A DNA stretch of 64,000 bases from contig NZ_CP188040.1 of the NCBI RefSeq assembly GCF_049943125.1, positions 2,728,001 to 2,792,000 of the forward strand, read 5' to 3'. The notes beneath the pieces are model-generated. The model ran no database searches. It had not been told where the DNA came from and saw only the letters and a program-made list of their open reading frames with translations. The stretch is from JAEXZL01 sp049943125. GTDB lineage: Bacteria; Bacillota; Clostridia; Clostridiales; Clostridiaceae. Positions 42,701 through 52,088 of the stretch are shown here, piece by piece. Made by a program: the position numbers and the translations under genes. Numbering within the stretch: the first letter of the stretch is position 1; each line of letters begins with the position of its first letter.

Positions 42701-43608
42701 CCTTTGTATTTTCTGGTCAGGGAGCACAGTACAGTGGAATGGGTAAAGAATTATATGAACACAGTGCTGCCGCCAGAGAAGTTTTTAATATAGCTGATTC
42801 CATAAGAGAAGGAACCTCACAGCAGTGCTTCTATGGCACTAAAGAGGAATTAAAGCTTACAAAAAATACTCAGCCCTGCATATTTTCAGTGGATTTAGCA
42901 GCAGCTAAGGCCTTAGAGGAAGCAGGAATAACTCCTCATATGGTAGCAGGCTTTTCTCTAGGAGAGGTTGCTGCACTGGTATTTTCCGGTGCTATGCCCC
43001 TGGAGGAAGGTTTTTCTCTAGTGTGCAGAAGAGGAGAGCTCATGGAGGAAGCCTCTAAGGAATGGGATACAGCCATGGGAGCAGTATTAAAGCTCAATAA
43101 CCAGGAGGTAGAGGAGCTTTCCTATAAATACAAGGGGATATACCCTGTGAATTATAACTGCCCAGGTCAGCTGGTTGTTGCAGGATTAAAGGAAGAAATC
43201 ATCCTATTCAAGGACGCGGTAAAGGAAAAGGGAGGACGCTTTATGCCTCTGGCAGTAAGTGCTGGCTTTCACTCTCCCTTTATGAATAAAGCCTCAGAGA
43301 AATTTCTCTTAGAGATTGAGCCTTACTCTATGAGTAATCCAGCAGTTCCTGTATATTCAAATGTCAATGCCCTTCCCTATGGGGAAGATATCAAGTCCTT
43401 ACTGGCAGAGCAAATTAAAAGCCCTGTTAGATGGCAGGAAACTATTGAAAATATGATTGCACAAGGGGCAGATACCTTTATTGAGGTGGGACCGGGGAAT
43501 GTTTTAAAAGGACTTATTTCTAAGATAAACCCCTCAGTTAGGGTTTTCAATGTAGAGAATATAGAAAGTCTAAATCATACATTAAGGTCGGTGAAGGAAA
43601 GTGCTTAA
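42688..43608 (+). CDS. fabD: Malonyl-CoA:ACP transacylase
   Basis: A 306-residue FabD. N-terminal FVFSGQGAQYSGMG, the nucleophile elbow GFSLGEVAAL near residue 92, and the catalytic His in SAGFHSPFM near 197 are all present. It loads malonyl units onto ACP. It overlaps fabK by 13 bases and fabG by 8. Confidence 0.95.
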   Translation: MGKIAFVFSGQGAQYSGMGKELYEHSAAAREVFNIADSIREGTSQQCFYGTKEELKLTKNTQPCIFSVDLAAAKALEEAGITPHMVAGFSLGEVAALVFSGAMPLEEGFSLVCRRGELMEEASKEWDTAMGAVLKLNNQEVEELSYKYKGIYPVNYNCPGQLVVAGLKEEIILFKDAVKEKGGRFMPLAVSAGFHSPFMNKASEKFLLEIEPYSMSNPAVPVYSNVNALPYGEDIKSLLAEQIKSPVRWQETIENMIAQGADTFIEVGPGNVLKGLISKINPSVRVFNVENIESLNHTLRSVKESA

Positions 43609-44335
43609 AGGAAAAAATGCAGTGATTACTGGAGGCTCCAGGGGTATTGGGAGGGCTATTGCCCTAAAGCTTGCTGCAGAAGGAGCTAACATCGCTGTGA
43701 TATATAATGGCAGCGAGGAAAAGGCAAGGGAAACCTGCACTGAAGCCAGGTCCTTTGGAGTAGAGGCAGAGTGCTATAAATGCAATGTATCAGATTTTAA
43801 TGAAGTAAAAGAAACCCTGGATAAAATTATCAAGGAAATGAATAGAATTGATATCCTGGTTAATAATGCAGGAGTAGCAAGGGATGGCCTCATCTATTCT
43901 ATGAAGGAGGAGGCCTTTGATATGGTAATAGATACAAATCTCAAGGGTACCTTTAATACTATAAAGCATTTAACTGGGCATTTTATAAAAAATAGATCAG
44001 GAAAAATTATCAATATAAGCTCCATAGTTGGGATTACAGGAAATGCCGGTCAGGCTAATTACTCAGCATCTAAGGCTGGTGTCATTGGACTTACAAAGGC
44101 TGTGGCTAAGGAGCTGGGAAGCCGTGGTATAAACTGTAATGCCATAGCTCCAGGCTTCATTGAAACAGACATGACTGAAAAATTAACCAAAAGGGAAGAG
44201 CTGCTTAAGGCCATAACCTTGGGCCGTATTGGAAAGACTGAAGACGTTGCTGAGCTTGCTTTGTTTTTGGCCAGCGATAAGGCTAGCTATATCACTGGTG
44301 AAGTTATCCGTGTCGATGGCGGATTAGCAATATAA
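43601..44335 (+). CDS. fabG: 3-oxoacyl-ACP reductase
   Basis: A 244-residue short-chain dehydrogenase. The NADP loop TGGSRGIGRAIA is near residue 10, NNAGVARDGL near 87, and the catalytic Ser-Tyr-Lys set is ISSIVG (near 139) and YSASKAG (near 152). It starts with GTG, preceded by GGTGAAGGAAA and overlapping fabD. Confidence 0.95.
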   Translation: MLKGKNAVITGGSRGIGRAIALKLAAEGANIAVIYNGSEEKARETCTEARSFGVEAECYKCNVSDFNEVKETLDKIIKEMNRIDILVNNAGVARDGLIYSMKEEAFDMVIDTNLKGTFNTIKHLTGHFIKNRSGKIINISSIVGITGNAGQANYSASKAGVIGLTKAVAKELGSRGINCNAIAPGFIETDMTEKLTKREELLKAITLGRIGKTEDVAELALFLASDKASYITGEVIRVDGGLAI

Positions 44336-44347
44336 TGAGGTGAAATA

Positions 44348-45580
44348 ATGAACAGAGTTGTGATTACTGGAATGGGGGCCATAACCCCCATTGGAAATGA
44401 TGTAGACTCCTTCTGGAAGGGACTTCTAGCAGGGAAAAATGGAATAGGTCCTATTACCCGCTTTGATACATCAGAATATAAGGCAAAGCTTGCCGCAGAG
44501 ATTAAGGACTTTGATCCTTTATTATACATGGAGAAAAGTGAAGCAAGGAAGAGGGATTTATTTACTCAATATGCCGTAGCTGCTGCTTCTCAGGCAGTTT
44601 CAGATAGCGGAATCATAGATAATATAAATCCTGAGGACTTTGGTGTTTATTTTGGCTCAGGGGTAGGTGGCCTAATAACCATGTCTGAGGAGAGTGAGAA
44701 GCTTCTAAATAATGGACCAAGAAAGGTTTCACCCTTCTATATACCCATGATGATTGCAAATATTGCAGCGGGTACTATTGCCATGAAATACAATGCACAA
44801 GGCGCCTGCATTCCTGTGATTACCGCCTGTGCTACGGGAAGCAGCTGTATTGGAGAAGCCTACAGGGCTATAAAGCACGGTTATGCCAAGGCTATCATAG
44901 CTGGAGGTTCTGAAGCCTCAATAACTCCCATTGCTGTAGCAGGCTTTACCAATTGCAAGGCTCTAACCTTATCAGAGGACCCCAATAAGGCGTCAATTCC
45001 CTTTGATAAGGACAGAAGTGGCTTTGTCATGGGAGAGGGGGCAGGAGCTCTTGTCCTGGAGGAATACAGTCATGCAAAGGCAAGAGGAGCAAAGATTTAC
45101 GCAGAGCTAAAGGGCTATGGCTCCACCTGTGATGCTTATCATATTACCGCTCCCCATCCTGAAGCAGAAGCCTCCTCAAAGGCTATTGTTAATGCCATAA
45201 AGGAGACGGGGCTTGTAGATGAAGCAAGGATTTATATTAATGCTCATGGAACAAGTACCCCATTAAATGATGTCAGTGAAACCCTGGCAATTAAAAAGGC
45301 CTTAGGAGATAAAGCCTACAAAGCTCTTGTAAGCTCCACCAAATCCATGACAGGACATATGCTGGGAGCTGCCGGTGCTGTTGAAGCAATTGCAGCTATA
45401 CTTGCTCTTAAGGAGGGTGTGGTACCACCTACCATAGGCTTAGTGGAGGAGGATTCAGAATGTGACCTAGATTATGTAAAGGGAGAGAAAAGAGAAGCTG
45501 ACCTGGCCCTTGCCCTATCTATATCCCTGGGCTTTGGAGGGCATAATGCCTGCTTAGCCTTTACAAAGGTGGAGGATTAA
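44348..45580 (+). CDS. fabF: Beta-ketoacyl-ACP synthase II
   Basis: A 410-residue FabF. Catalytic residues: Cys in ITACATGSSC near 163, His in YINAHGTSTPLND near 302 and His in STKSMTGHMLGAAG near 338. It elongates acyl chains. The ATG follows GAGGTGAAATA. It is spaced 12 bases after fabG and 2 bases before accB. Confidence 0.96.
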   Translation: MNRVVITGMGAITPIGNDVDSFWKGLLAGKNGIGPITRFDTSEYKAKLAAEIKDFDPLLYMEKSEARKRDLFTQYAVAAASQAVSDSGIIDNINPEDFGVYFGSGVGGLITMSEESEKLLNNGPRKVSPFYIPMMIANIAAGTIAMKYNAQGACIPVITACATGSSCIGEAYRAIKHGYAKAIIAGGSEASITPIAVAGFTNCKALTLSEDPNKASIPFDKDRSGFVMGEGAGALVLEEYSHAKARGAKIYAELKGYGSTCDAYHITAPHPEAEASSKAIVNAIKETGLVDEARIYINAHGTSTPLNDVSETLAIKKALGDKAYKALVSSTKSMTGHMLGAAGAVEAIAAILALKEGVVPPTIGLVEEDSECDLDYVKGEKREADLALALSISLGFGGHNACLAFTKVED

Positions 45581-45582
45581 TC

Positions 45583-46038
45583 ATGAATCTAAAGGAAGTT
45601 AAAGAACTTGTAAATATAATGAATGAGAATAATCTTTCCCTTATAGAGATAGCTGAGGAGGGGAAGAAGATTAAGCTGGCAAAGAATTTCTTTAGTGATA
45701 ATGAAGTAAGAAGCTCTGCACCTCAGGCTATACAGGAGGCAAAGAGCTCTACCAAGGAAGAGGCTATGGAGGTAGTGAAGGAGACTTCAGCTGCTCCTGA
45801 TAATGCCTATTATGTTACTTCACCCATGGTGGGAGTATTTTATTCCTCAGCCTCTCCTGAAGCCGCCCCTTTTGTAAAGGTAGGGAGTAAGGTGAAAAAG
45901 GGTGATGTAATCTGCATAATAGAGGCTATGAAGCTTCTTAATGAGATATTAGCAGAGAGAGATGGAGAAATTACCGATATATATGTAAGTAATGAAACAG
46001 TGGTGGAGTTTGGTCAGAAATTGTTCCAGATGAGGTGA
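45583..46038 (+). CDS. accB: Biotin carboxyl carrier protein
   Basis: A 151-residue BCCP. The biotinylated lysine is in the motif VICIIEAMKLLNEI near residue 115, in the C-terminal biotinyl domain; a variable linker rich in Ala, Ser, Glu and Lys lies at about 45-75. It carries the carboxyl group between AccC and AccA/AccD. It ends just before fabZ. Confidence 0.95.
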   Translation: MNLKEVKELVNIMNENNLSLIEIAEEGKKIKLAKNFFSDNEVRSSAPQAIQEAKSSTKEEAMEVVKETSAAPDNAYYVTSPMVGVFYSSASPEAAPFVKVGSKVKKGDVICIIEAMKLLNEILAERDGEITDIYVSNETVVEFGQKLFQMR

Positions 46039-46043
46039 TAGAT

Positions 46044-46460
46044 GTGAATAGAGAAGAAATTATGAATATCATTCCTCATAGGGATAACATGCTTCTAATA
46101 GATGAGGCAGTGGTAGAGGATGGTATCGCTAGAGGAAGGGTTAAGATACGAGGAGATGAGTGGTTTTTGCAGGGACATTTCCCGGGGAATCCTGTGGTTC
46201 CAGGGGTTATTCTCTGTGAAATCCTAGCACAGTCCGCTTCTGTACTGATGCTTCAGGAGGATACGGAAAATTCTACGCCATATTTTACTGGTCTTGATAA
46301 GGTTAAGTTTAAAAATACTGTAAGACCTGGTGATCTCTTTGAAACAGAGTGCACCATATTAAAAAAAAGAGGGCAATTTTATTTTGCCAGTGGGAAAGGC
46401 TTTGTAGGGGAAAAGCTTTGTGTTGAATGTAACTTTTCCTTTGCAATAGTAAGAGGTTAA
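46044..46460 (+). CDS. fabZ: 3-hydroxyacyl-ACP dehydratase
   Basis: A 138-residue hot-dog fold FabZ. The catalytic His is in LQGHFPGNPVVPGVI near residue 45, and Glu in LCEILAQSA near 60. I chose the GTG at 46044 with AGGTGAT a few bases upstream, giving the start MNREEIMNIIPHRDNM. A GTG at 46035 that overlaps accB is possible but lacks spacing from the ribosome binding site. Confidence 0.94.
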   Translation: MNREEIMNIIPHRDNMLLIDEAVVEDGIARGRVKIRGDEWFLQGHFPGNPVVPGVILCEILAQSASVLMLQEDTENSTPYFTGLDKVKFKNTVRPGDLFETECTILKKRGQFYFASGKGFVGEKLCVECNFSFAIVRG

Positions 46461-46464
46461 AAGT

Positions 46465-47802
46465 ATGTTTTCAAAGATATTAATTGCTAATAGAGGAGAA
46501 ATAGCCGTTAGAATCATCCGTGCCTGCAAGGAGATGGGGATATCCACCGTTGCTGTTTACTCTAAGGCAGATGCAGATTCCCTCCATGTTGCCCTAGCTG
46601 ATGAGGCTCTGTGCATAGGAGAGGCTCCTGCCACTAAAAGCTACTTAAATCAGAAGAACATAATAAGTGCAGCCTTAGTTACTGGAGCACAGGCTATCTT
46701 TCCTGGCTATGGCTTCCTATCAGAAAATGCTGATTTTGCAGACCTATGCCAGAAGCATGGAATTGTTTTTATTGGTCCCAGCTCTGAGGTTATATCCAAG
46801 ATGGGAAACAAGGATGCTGCCAGAAGCATAATGATAAAAGCAGGAGTACCTGTGATTCCCGGCAGTGATATTGTATCGAATATAGAGGAAGCTAGAAGTG
46901 AAGCGGAAAGAATAGGCTACCCCATCCTTATAAAGGCAAGAGCTGGCGGAGGGGGCAAAGGAATCCGCCTTGTTAAGGCTCCTGGTGAGCTTTCTAGTGC
47001 TTTTACCATGGCTTCAGAGGAAGCAAGAATGGCCTTTAGTGATGGTAATGTATATATAGAAAAATATCTCTCTCCTGTTAAGCATGTGGAGGTTCAGCTC
47101 CTGGCCGATGAAGGGGGAAATGTGATCTCTCTAGGAGAAAGGGAATGTTCTATTCAAAAAAACAATCAAAAGCTCATAGAAGAAGCACCATCGCCAGCGG
47201 TAACCAAAGAAGTACGAAAGGCTATTATGGAAGCTGCGGTGAAGGCTGCTAAGGCTGTAAATTATACCAGCGTAGGCACCGTGGAATTCCTCCTAGATAA
47301 GGATAATAATTTTTATTTCATGGAGATGAATACAAGGCTTCAGGTGGAGCATGGTATCACAGAACAGGTTACTGGAATAGACATTGTAAAGTGGCAGATA
47401 AGATTAGCAGCAGGGGTACTGATTAACTTTCAGCAGGAGGATATTAAGCTAGACGGCTATGCCATTGAATGTAGGATAAATGCTAGGGGAGGGGGAAGGG
47501 TGAAATTTCTTCATGTCCCTGGAGGACCCTGGGTTAGATTTGACACGGTGCTTTATCATGACTATCTGCTCCCTACCTTCTACGATTCAATGATTGGAAA
47601 GCTTATAGTTCATGCCAAGACCAGGGAAGAGGCTATTAGAAAGATGCATTCAGCTCTCTGTGAGCTGGTGGTTGATGGTATAGATAATAATATAGATAGC
47701 CAGATAGACACAATTAATACTAAGGAATTTAAGAGTGGTAATTACTATACTAATTTTCATATGAAGGGAAGTGACAGTGATGCTCCTTCGAGGGATATTT
47801 AA
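46465..47802 (+). CDS. accC: Acetyl-CoA carboxylase biotin carboxylase subunit
   Basis: A 445-residue ATP-grasp biotin carboxylase. Landmarks are ILIANRGEIAVRIIRAC at the N-terminus, IKARAGGGGKGIRLV near residue 157, the EMNTRLQVEHGITEQVTG catalytic segment near 288, and the RINAR motif near 337. It uses ATP and bicarbonate to carboxylate AccB-bound biotin. Its end overlaps accD. Confidence 0.96.
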   Translation: MFSKILIANRGEIAVRIIRACKEMGISTVAVYSKADADSLHVALADEALCIGEAPATKSYLNQKNIISAALVTGAQAIFPGYGFLSENADFADLCQKHGIVFIGPSSEVISKMGNKDAARSIMIKAGVPVIPGSDIVSNIEEARSEAERIGYPILIKARAGGGGKGIRLVKAPGELSSAFTMASEEARMAFSDGNVYIEKYLSPVKHVEVQLLADEGGNVISLGERECSIQKNNQKLIEEAPSPAVTKEVRKAIMEAAVKAAKAVNYTSVGTVEFLLDKDNNFYFMEMNTRLQVEHGITEQVTGIDIVKWQIRLAAGVLINFQQEDIKLDGYAIECRINARGGGRVKFLHVPGGPWVRFDTVLYHDYLLPTFYDSMIGKLIVHAKTREEAIRKMHSALCELVVDGIDNNIDSQIDTINTKEFKSGNYYTNFHMKGSDSDAPSRDI

Positions 47803-48640
47803 AAAGAATAAAAATGAGCTGGAAAAGGGAGGCCGCATTCCCAAGGTCATTTCTTCTGAGAGCTCAGAGCTTGCCCACACCTGTCCTAAATGCTCCAGCA
47901 CCATGGCAGTCAGTGAGCTCTATGAAAATTTTAATATGTGTAAATGCGGCTGGCATTACCGCGTTAATGCACGCCAGAGGATAGATTATATTGCTGATAG
48001 GTCTTCCTTTAAGGAATTATTTGAAGAGCTGCAGTCAACTAATCCCCTGGATTTTCCTGACTATGAGAGTAAGCTTAAAAATGCTGCCTTGGCCTGCAGG
48101 GAAAAGGAAGCAGTGATATGCGGTACCTGCACTATTTCAGGGAATCCCTGTGCCATCTTTATCATGGAGCCCTTTTTTATGCTGGGAAGCATGGGCACCG
48201 TGGTAGGTGAAAAGATCACAAGAACCTTTGAATATGCAAAGGAAAGGAATTTACCGGTTATAGGCTATACCGTATCTGGTGGTGCCAGAATGCAGGAGGG
48301 TATATTATCTCTGATGCAGATGGCAAAAATCAGCGGTGCTGTGAAGCTCTTTAGCGATGCTGGAGGCTTATATATAGCAGTACTTACAGATCCAACTACC
48401 GGTGGAGTTACAGCAAGCTTTGCCATGGAGGGAGATATTATAATAGCTGAGCCCATGGCTACCGTAGGCTTTGCTGGAGCAAGGGTAATAGAGCAGGTAA
48501 CGGGTAAAAGATTGCCTGAGGGCTTTCAAAAGTCAGAATTTCTCTTAGACCACGGCTTTGTAGATATGATAGTTCCAAGGAATAATCAAAAGGCTGCCCT
48601 TAAAAGGCTTTTAGCTCTTCACAAAAGGGGTGATAACTGA
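47780..48640 (+). CDS. accD: Acetyl-CoA carboxylase carboxyltransferase subunit beta
   Basis: A 286-residue AccD. The N-terminal zinc ribbon reads CPKCSSTM then CKCGWHYRVNARQR (C-x2-C and C-x-C, near residues 35-60). The crotonase-like core has GYTVSGGARMQEG and TGGVTASFA. The exact start is uncertain: the ATG at 47780 fits the usual ML start, while GTG codons at 47771 and 47777 are possible. It overlaps accC and shares its stop base with accA. Confidence 0.93.
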   Translation: MLLRGIFKKNKNELEKGGRIPKVISSESSELAHTCPKCSSTMAVSELYENFNMCKCGWHYRVNARQRIDYIADRSSFKELFEELQSTNPLDFPDYESKLKNAALACREKEAVICGTCTISGNPCAIFIMEPFFMLGSMGTVVGEKITRTFEYAKERNLPVIGYTVSGGARMQEGILSLMQMAKISGAVKLFSDAGGLYIAVLTDPTTGGVTASFAMEGDIIIAEPMATVGFAGARVIEQVTGKRLPEGFQKSEFLLDHGFVDMIVPRNNQKAALKRLLALHKRGDN

Positions 48641-49416
48641 TGAATACAGCCTATGAAAAGGTAAAGCTGGCAAGGTCAGCAGACCGAAAAACAGGAGTCA
48701 GCTATATAAAGGAAATCTTTCGTGATTTCATAGAGCTTCATGGAGACAGACGCTTTGCCGATGATCCAGCCATCGTTGGAGGAATAGCTACTTTAGAGAA
48801 TATGCCTGTAACGGTTATAGCCATAGAAAAAGGAACTAACACCAAAGACAAGGTAAGAAGAAACTTTGGCTCAGCAAATCCAGAGGGCTATAGAAAGGCT
48901 CTTAGACTCATGAAGCAGGCAGAAAAGTTCAAAAGGCCTGTAATATGCTTTGTAGATACTGCCGGAGCCTTTTGCGGCATAGGAGCAGAGGAAAGAGGCC
49001 AGGGGCAGGCCATAGCAGAAAATCTCATGGAGATGATGACCCTAAAAACTCCTATAATTTCAGTGCTTATTGGAGAAGGAGGCAGCGGAGGAGCCCTAGC
49101 CCTAGCGGTGGCTGACCAGGTATGGATGCTCCAAAACACCATCTATTCAGTAATATCCCCAGAAGGCTGTGCAAGCATCCTGTGGAAGGATCCAAAGCTG
49201 GCACCAGAAGCCTCTGAAAGCCTGAGGCTTACAGCAGAGGATATGCTTAATCTTAATATAGTGGAAAAAGTAATTGGCGAAGATGGCAGGACCTTCAAGG
49301 AAATTACAAATTGTATTAAAGAGGATTTAATAGCAGAGATAGCTGATAAGAAGAAGCTTCCTATAGAGGAGCTTTTAGAAGATAGATATAAGAGGTACAG
49401 AGTATTTGGTGCTTGA
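48640..49416 (+). CDS. accA: Acetyl-CoA carboxylase carboxyltransferase subunit alpha
   Basis: A 258-residue AccA, shorter at the N-terminus than the E. coli protein, as common in Clostridia. FIELHGDRRFADDPAIVGG near residue 31, CFVDTAGAFCGIGAEERGQ near 105 and IGEGGSGGALALAVAD near 145 are diagnostic. It is the last gene of the fab/acc operon; no clear terminator follows directly. Confidence 0.95.
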   Translation: MNTAYEKVKLARSADRKTGVSYIKEIFRDFIELHGDRRFADDPAIVGGIATLENMPVTVIAIEKGTNTKDKVRRNFGSANPEGYRKALRLMKQAEKFKRPVICFVDTAGAFCGIGAEERGQGQAIAENLMEMMTLKTPIISVLIGEGGSGGALALAVADQVWMLQNTIYSVISPEGCASILWKDPKLAPEASESLRLTAEDMLNLNIVEKVIGEDGRTFKEITNCIKEDLIAEIADKKKLPIEELLEDRYKRYRVFGA

Positions 49417-49604
49417 TAGAGCCTTAGCTATAGTTATGATTTGTTGGACTTATTTATATATTATAAATTGTGGTGAATTAATATTATAAACCTTGAGGAA
49501 CAAAAGATAAAAATGCACATTGCTTTTTTAGATAGTTTAGGAGGATAGCCTATGGTAAAATAAAGCTATTATAGATTAAATAGATTTATTAAAGGAGCCT
49601 TCCT

Positions 49605-50198
49605 ATGAATAACGAAACTCTAAAATATTATGATAATAATGCTGAGAGCTTCTCCAGCTCCACCTTTTCCGTGGACTTTCAAGAGGTTCAGGAGAAATTT
49701 ATTAAGTATCTAAGCCCAGGAGCAAAAATATTAGATTTTGGCTGCGGCAGCGGAAGAGATACAAAATATTTTTTCAGTAAGGGCTTTGATATAGAGGCTG
49801 TGGATGGTTCTCCAGAGCTCTGCAGGGTAGCTTCTAAAAATACTGGCATCGAAGTAAAGCAGATGCTTTTTCAGGAGTTCTCTGCCAGGGAGGAATATGA
49901 CGGTATATGGGCCTGTGCTTCAATACTTCATCTTCCCATGGAGGAGCTTAAAGCTGTTTTCCATAAGCTTTATGAAGCTTTAAAATCTGAAGGTATACTT
50001 TATGCTTCCTTTAAGTATGGAGATTTTGAAGGCCTCCGCAATGGAAGGTATTTTACTGATATTAATGAGGAAAGGCTACAGTCATTGCTTCAAGAGGTTA
50101 GAGGCTTTACTGTCATAGAAATTTGGATTAGTGAAGATGTAAGGATTGGCAGAGAAAATGAGAAGTGGCTCAACTGTATAGTTAAGAAGGCTTTGTAG
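49605..50198 (+). CDS. SAM-dependent methyltransferase
   Basis: A 197-residue class I methyltransferase. The SAM motif ILDFGCGSGRDTKYF is near residue 43, the acidic VDGSPELC near 67 and WACASILHLPMEEL near 103. Substrate unknown. The gene is alone, with a ribosome binding site AAAGGAG and a strong terminator after it. Confidence 0.85.
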   Translation: MNNETLKYYDNNAESFSSSTFSVDFQEVQEKFIKYLSPGAKILDFGCGSGRDTKYFFSKGFDIEAVDGSPELCRVASKNTGIEVKQMLFQEFSAREEYDGIWACASILHLPMEELKAVFHKLYEALKSEGILYASFKYGDFEGLRNGRYFTDINEERLQSLLQEVRGFTVIEIWISEDVRIGRENEKWLNCIVKKAL

Positions 50199-50237
50199 GT
50201 CTTTAGTGAGCCATGGATTTCAAATAAATAAAGAGAA

Positions 50238-50279
50238 AAATTTCCGAAGATGTCTTAGGACTTCTTCGGAAATTTTTTT
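50238..50279 (+). terminator. Intrinsic terminator
   Basis: A 13-bp stem AAATTTCCGAAGA/TCTTCGGAAATTT followed by a T run ends the methyltransferase transcript. Confidence 0.9.
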
Positions 50280-50418
50280 GTATAAGCTTAAAATAGTATA
50301 GTTCCTTGGATAGGCTATATTAGGGCCTCATGAAAGAATTCGTTACTAATAAAGACAGTTGTCCAAGGAGAATCCAAAGATTTTTGGAGTGTTGCTTATT
50401 TAAATGTAATTTACTTTA

Positions 50419-51213
50419 TTAATCCTCTAACCAGCTCTCGCCAGTTGAATAATCAATAGTTACTCCAGGCTGAGCATTATAAACAAAAACATTAAAGGAA
50501 ATTCCGTCACCATTGTCTTCTACGGAATAAGCCTCCATCTGAACCCCAGTAGCAACTAAGTTATTACCTTCATATATTGGAGTAATTCTATATAGAACAT
50601 GATTATTAGTTTCTTTTATATAGTCTGCTACCATATTCTCGAAGGGCAGCATTCCATCAACATTCATATAGCGAGTTCCTGTAATAAGATTTTCTTTATT
50701 AGCATTCTCAGCAGTAAGCTGATATCCAATAAGGTGACATCTATTATAGAGATACTTTCCATCTACAATATCATATTTAACTGTCTGCCATCCTGTAGGT
50801 TTAACATGTCCAATATTGCCTCGCTCCTCAGTAGGCATTAGATCCGTTCCGATAGAAGCCATAGCAACTCCGCAACGGCCCAAGCTATCCAATTCACTAT
50901 AATTTTCATAGGATGTAGTTGTATAATCTGAAGGTGAAAAATCAGGAATATTATTGTTTATTGCTATATATGGGGTTCCTGAAAACTCTGGAATATCCGA
51001 AACATCTATTACCGATTCTTGATTATTAGATCCATATACTTCTTCATCAACAGGTGTTTCATATCCTAAGATTTCTTCTAGTATTGTTGAAATTGTAGAT
51101 GATATACCATTAGGATTTGAAGGATCATTATTTTCGAAGAGAATACCACCTACAAAAAGTAAAAGGGCTAAAATAATACCTATAATTTTAATGTTTTTAT
51201 TGCTGGACTTCAT
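50419..51213 (-). CDS. EndA/NucA-type DNA/RNA non-specific endonuclease
   Basis: A 264-residue nuclease. A signal anchor is at residues about 10-25, followed by a low-complexity linker to about 75. The beta-beta-alpha metal motif reads YNRCHLIGYQL near residue 156, with His160 as the probable general base, and the metal Asn is in ENLITGTRYMN near 174-184. It is predicted to be exported and cell-attached. Relatives cut DNA for uptake or scavenging. Its ATG overlaps the stop of the upstream gene (ATGA), so the two are translationally coupled. Confidence 0.87.
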   Translation of the reverse strand: MKSSNKNIKIIGIILALLLFVGGILFENNDPSNPNGISSTISTILEEILGYETPVDEEVYGSNNQESVIDVSDIPEFSGTPYIAINNNIPDFSPSDYTTTSYENYSELDSLGRCGVAMASIGTDLMPTEERGNIGHVKPTGWQTVKYDIVDGKYLYNRCHLIGYQLTAENANKENLITGTRYMNVDGMLPFENMVADYIKETNNHVLYRITPIYEGNNLVATGVQMEAYSVEDNGDGISFNVFVYNAQPGVTIDYSTGESWLED

Positions 51214-51620
51214 CTTTGCCAAACCTCCTTACCAATACATTCATGTGATGTACCAACAAACTCTGTAATAGAAACTAATTGGAATCCATTTTCTTTTAAA
51301 TTGCTATTAAAAAATAAATCACCAGGATATTTCCTGTTCCATCTGTAGATAGTAAATTGAGTTATATCCTTGTTGCTTATATCAATGATCTTATCTTCAA
51401 TAAAACAGTGACTGAGACAATTCTCAGTGACTAAAGGATTATCAGTAATAACATAATTAATTGGAGACGATTTAAAAAGAATTTCGGAATAAGAGGATAT
51501 GTATAAAATTTCTTCTCCTATCATTTTTGAAATATCTTCAATTACTTTACTATCTCTGCTTTGTCGTCGCTTGTTAAACATCATGCCATTAGAGTCATCA
51601 AGGCATATAATTACATTCAA
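51210..51620 (-). CDS. Conserved small protein coupled to the nuclease
   Basis: A 136-residue soluble protein beginning NVIICLDDSNGMMFNKRRQSRD, with YRWNRKYPGDLFF near 90 and GTSHECIGKEVW at the end. I recognise the pattern as an uncharacterised clostridial family sometimes mislabelled as ribonuclease Z, but no RNase Z metal motif (HxHxDH) is present. The start is judged to be TTG after GGGGTGAG. Its stop overlaps the nuclease start, so it may be a folding, regulatory or protective partner; this is inference. Confidence 0.75.
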   Translation of the reverse strand: MNVIICLDDSNGMMFNKRRQSRDSKVIEDISKMIGEEILYISSYSEILFKSSPINYVITDNPLVTENCLSHCFIEDKIIDISNKDITQFTIYRWNRKYPGDLFFNSNLKENGFQLVSITEFVGTSHECIGKEVWQR

Positions 51621-52088
51621 TAAACTCACCCCTTCATTATTCTTGTGTCTACAAATATTAGAAATTAAATTTAAGTAAAATTAATTTTTATATTTATTTT
51701 TCTAAATAATAAACACATTCTCTATTATTATAAATGAAATAAGAGAAAAGTTTCTTATTATATAATGAAATATGTATAAAATTTAGATAAAGAAAGAGGT
51801 GGATATAACTAATATTTACATTTTCTTTTGATTTCGTATAATATATAAGTAGAGAGAATATTTACGGAAAAGATTAATATTATTTATTGCTTCAATAGAC
51901 AATAACAATAAAAATAAGGCTGGAATGATAGGAAGCATCTCATCATTCCAGCTTTTTAATTTACTTAAGTCTCATTTCATTAAAAAATCACAAATCTATC
52001 AAGAGAAATTAAGCTTTTAATTAAAAAATATAAGTATAAAGATAAGCTTTCAAAACAGAAAATAAAATAATTTAATAGGTGATGAAAT
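51621..52088. other. Intergenic region with candidate small RNA
   Basis: About 470 AT-rich bases between divergent genes. Apart from the promoter-terminator unit at 51815-51957 I see no gene. An AGGTGATGAAATT ribosome binding site lies at its right end for the penicillin-binding protein. Confidence 0.5.
51815..51957 (+). ncRNA. Candidate small RNA or PBP leader with terminator
   Basis: TTTACA (51815-51820), a 16-base spacer and TATAAT (51837-51842) predict transcription from about 51849. A strong terminator, GCTGGAATGAT (51919-51929) pairing with ATCATTCCAGC (51942-51952) and followed by TTTTT, ends it after about 108 nt. There is no reading frame within. No rightward gene lies upstream, so the terminator has no other obvious client. 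It may be an independent small RNA or a 5' attenuator for the gene at 52089. Confidence 0.5.

Noticed and set aside
51210..51620. Ribonuclease Z label for the nuclease partner
   Set aside because: The HxHxDH metallo-beta-lactamase motif is absent and the protein is far too short.
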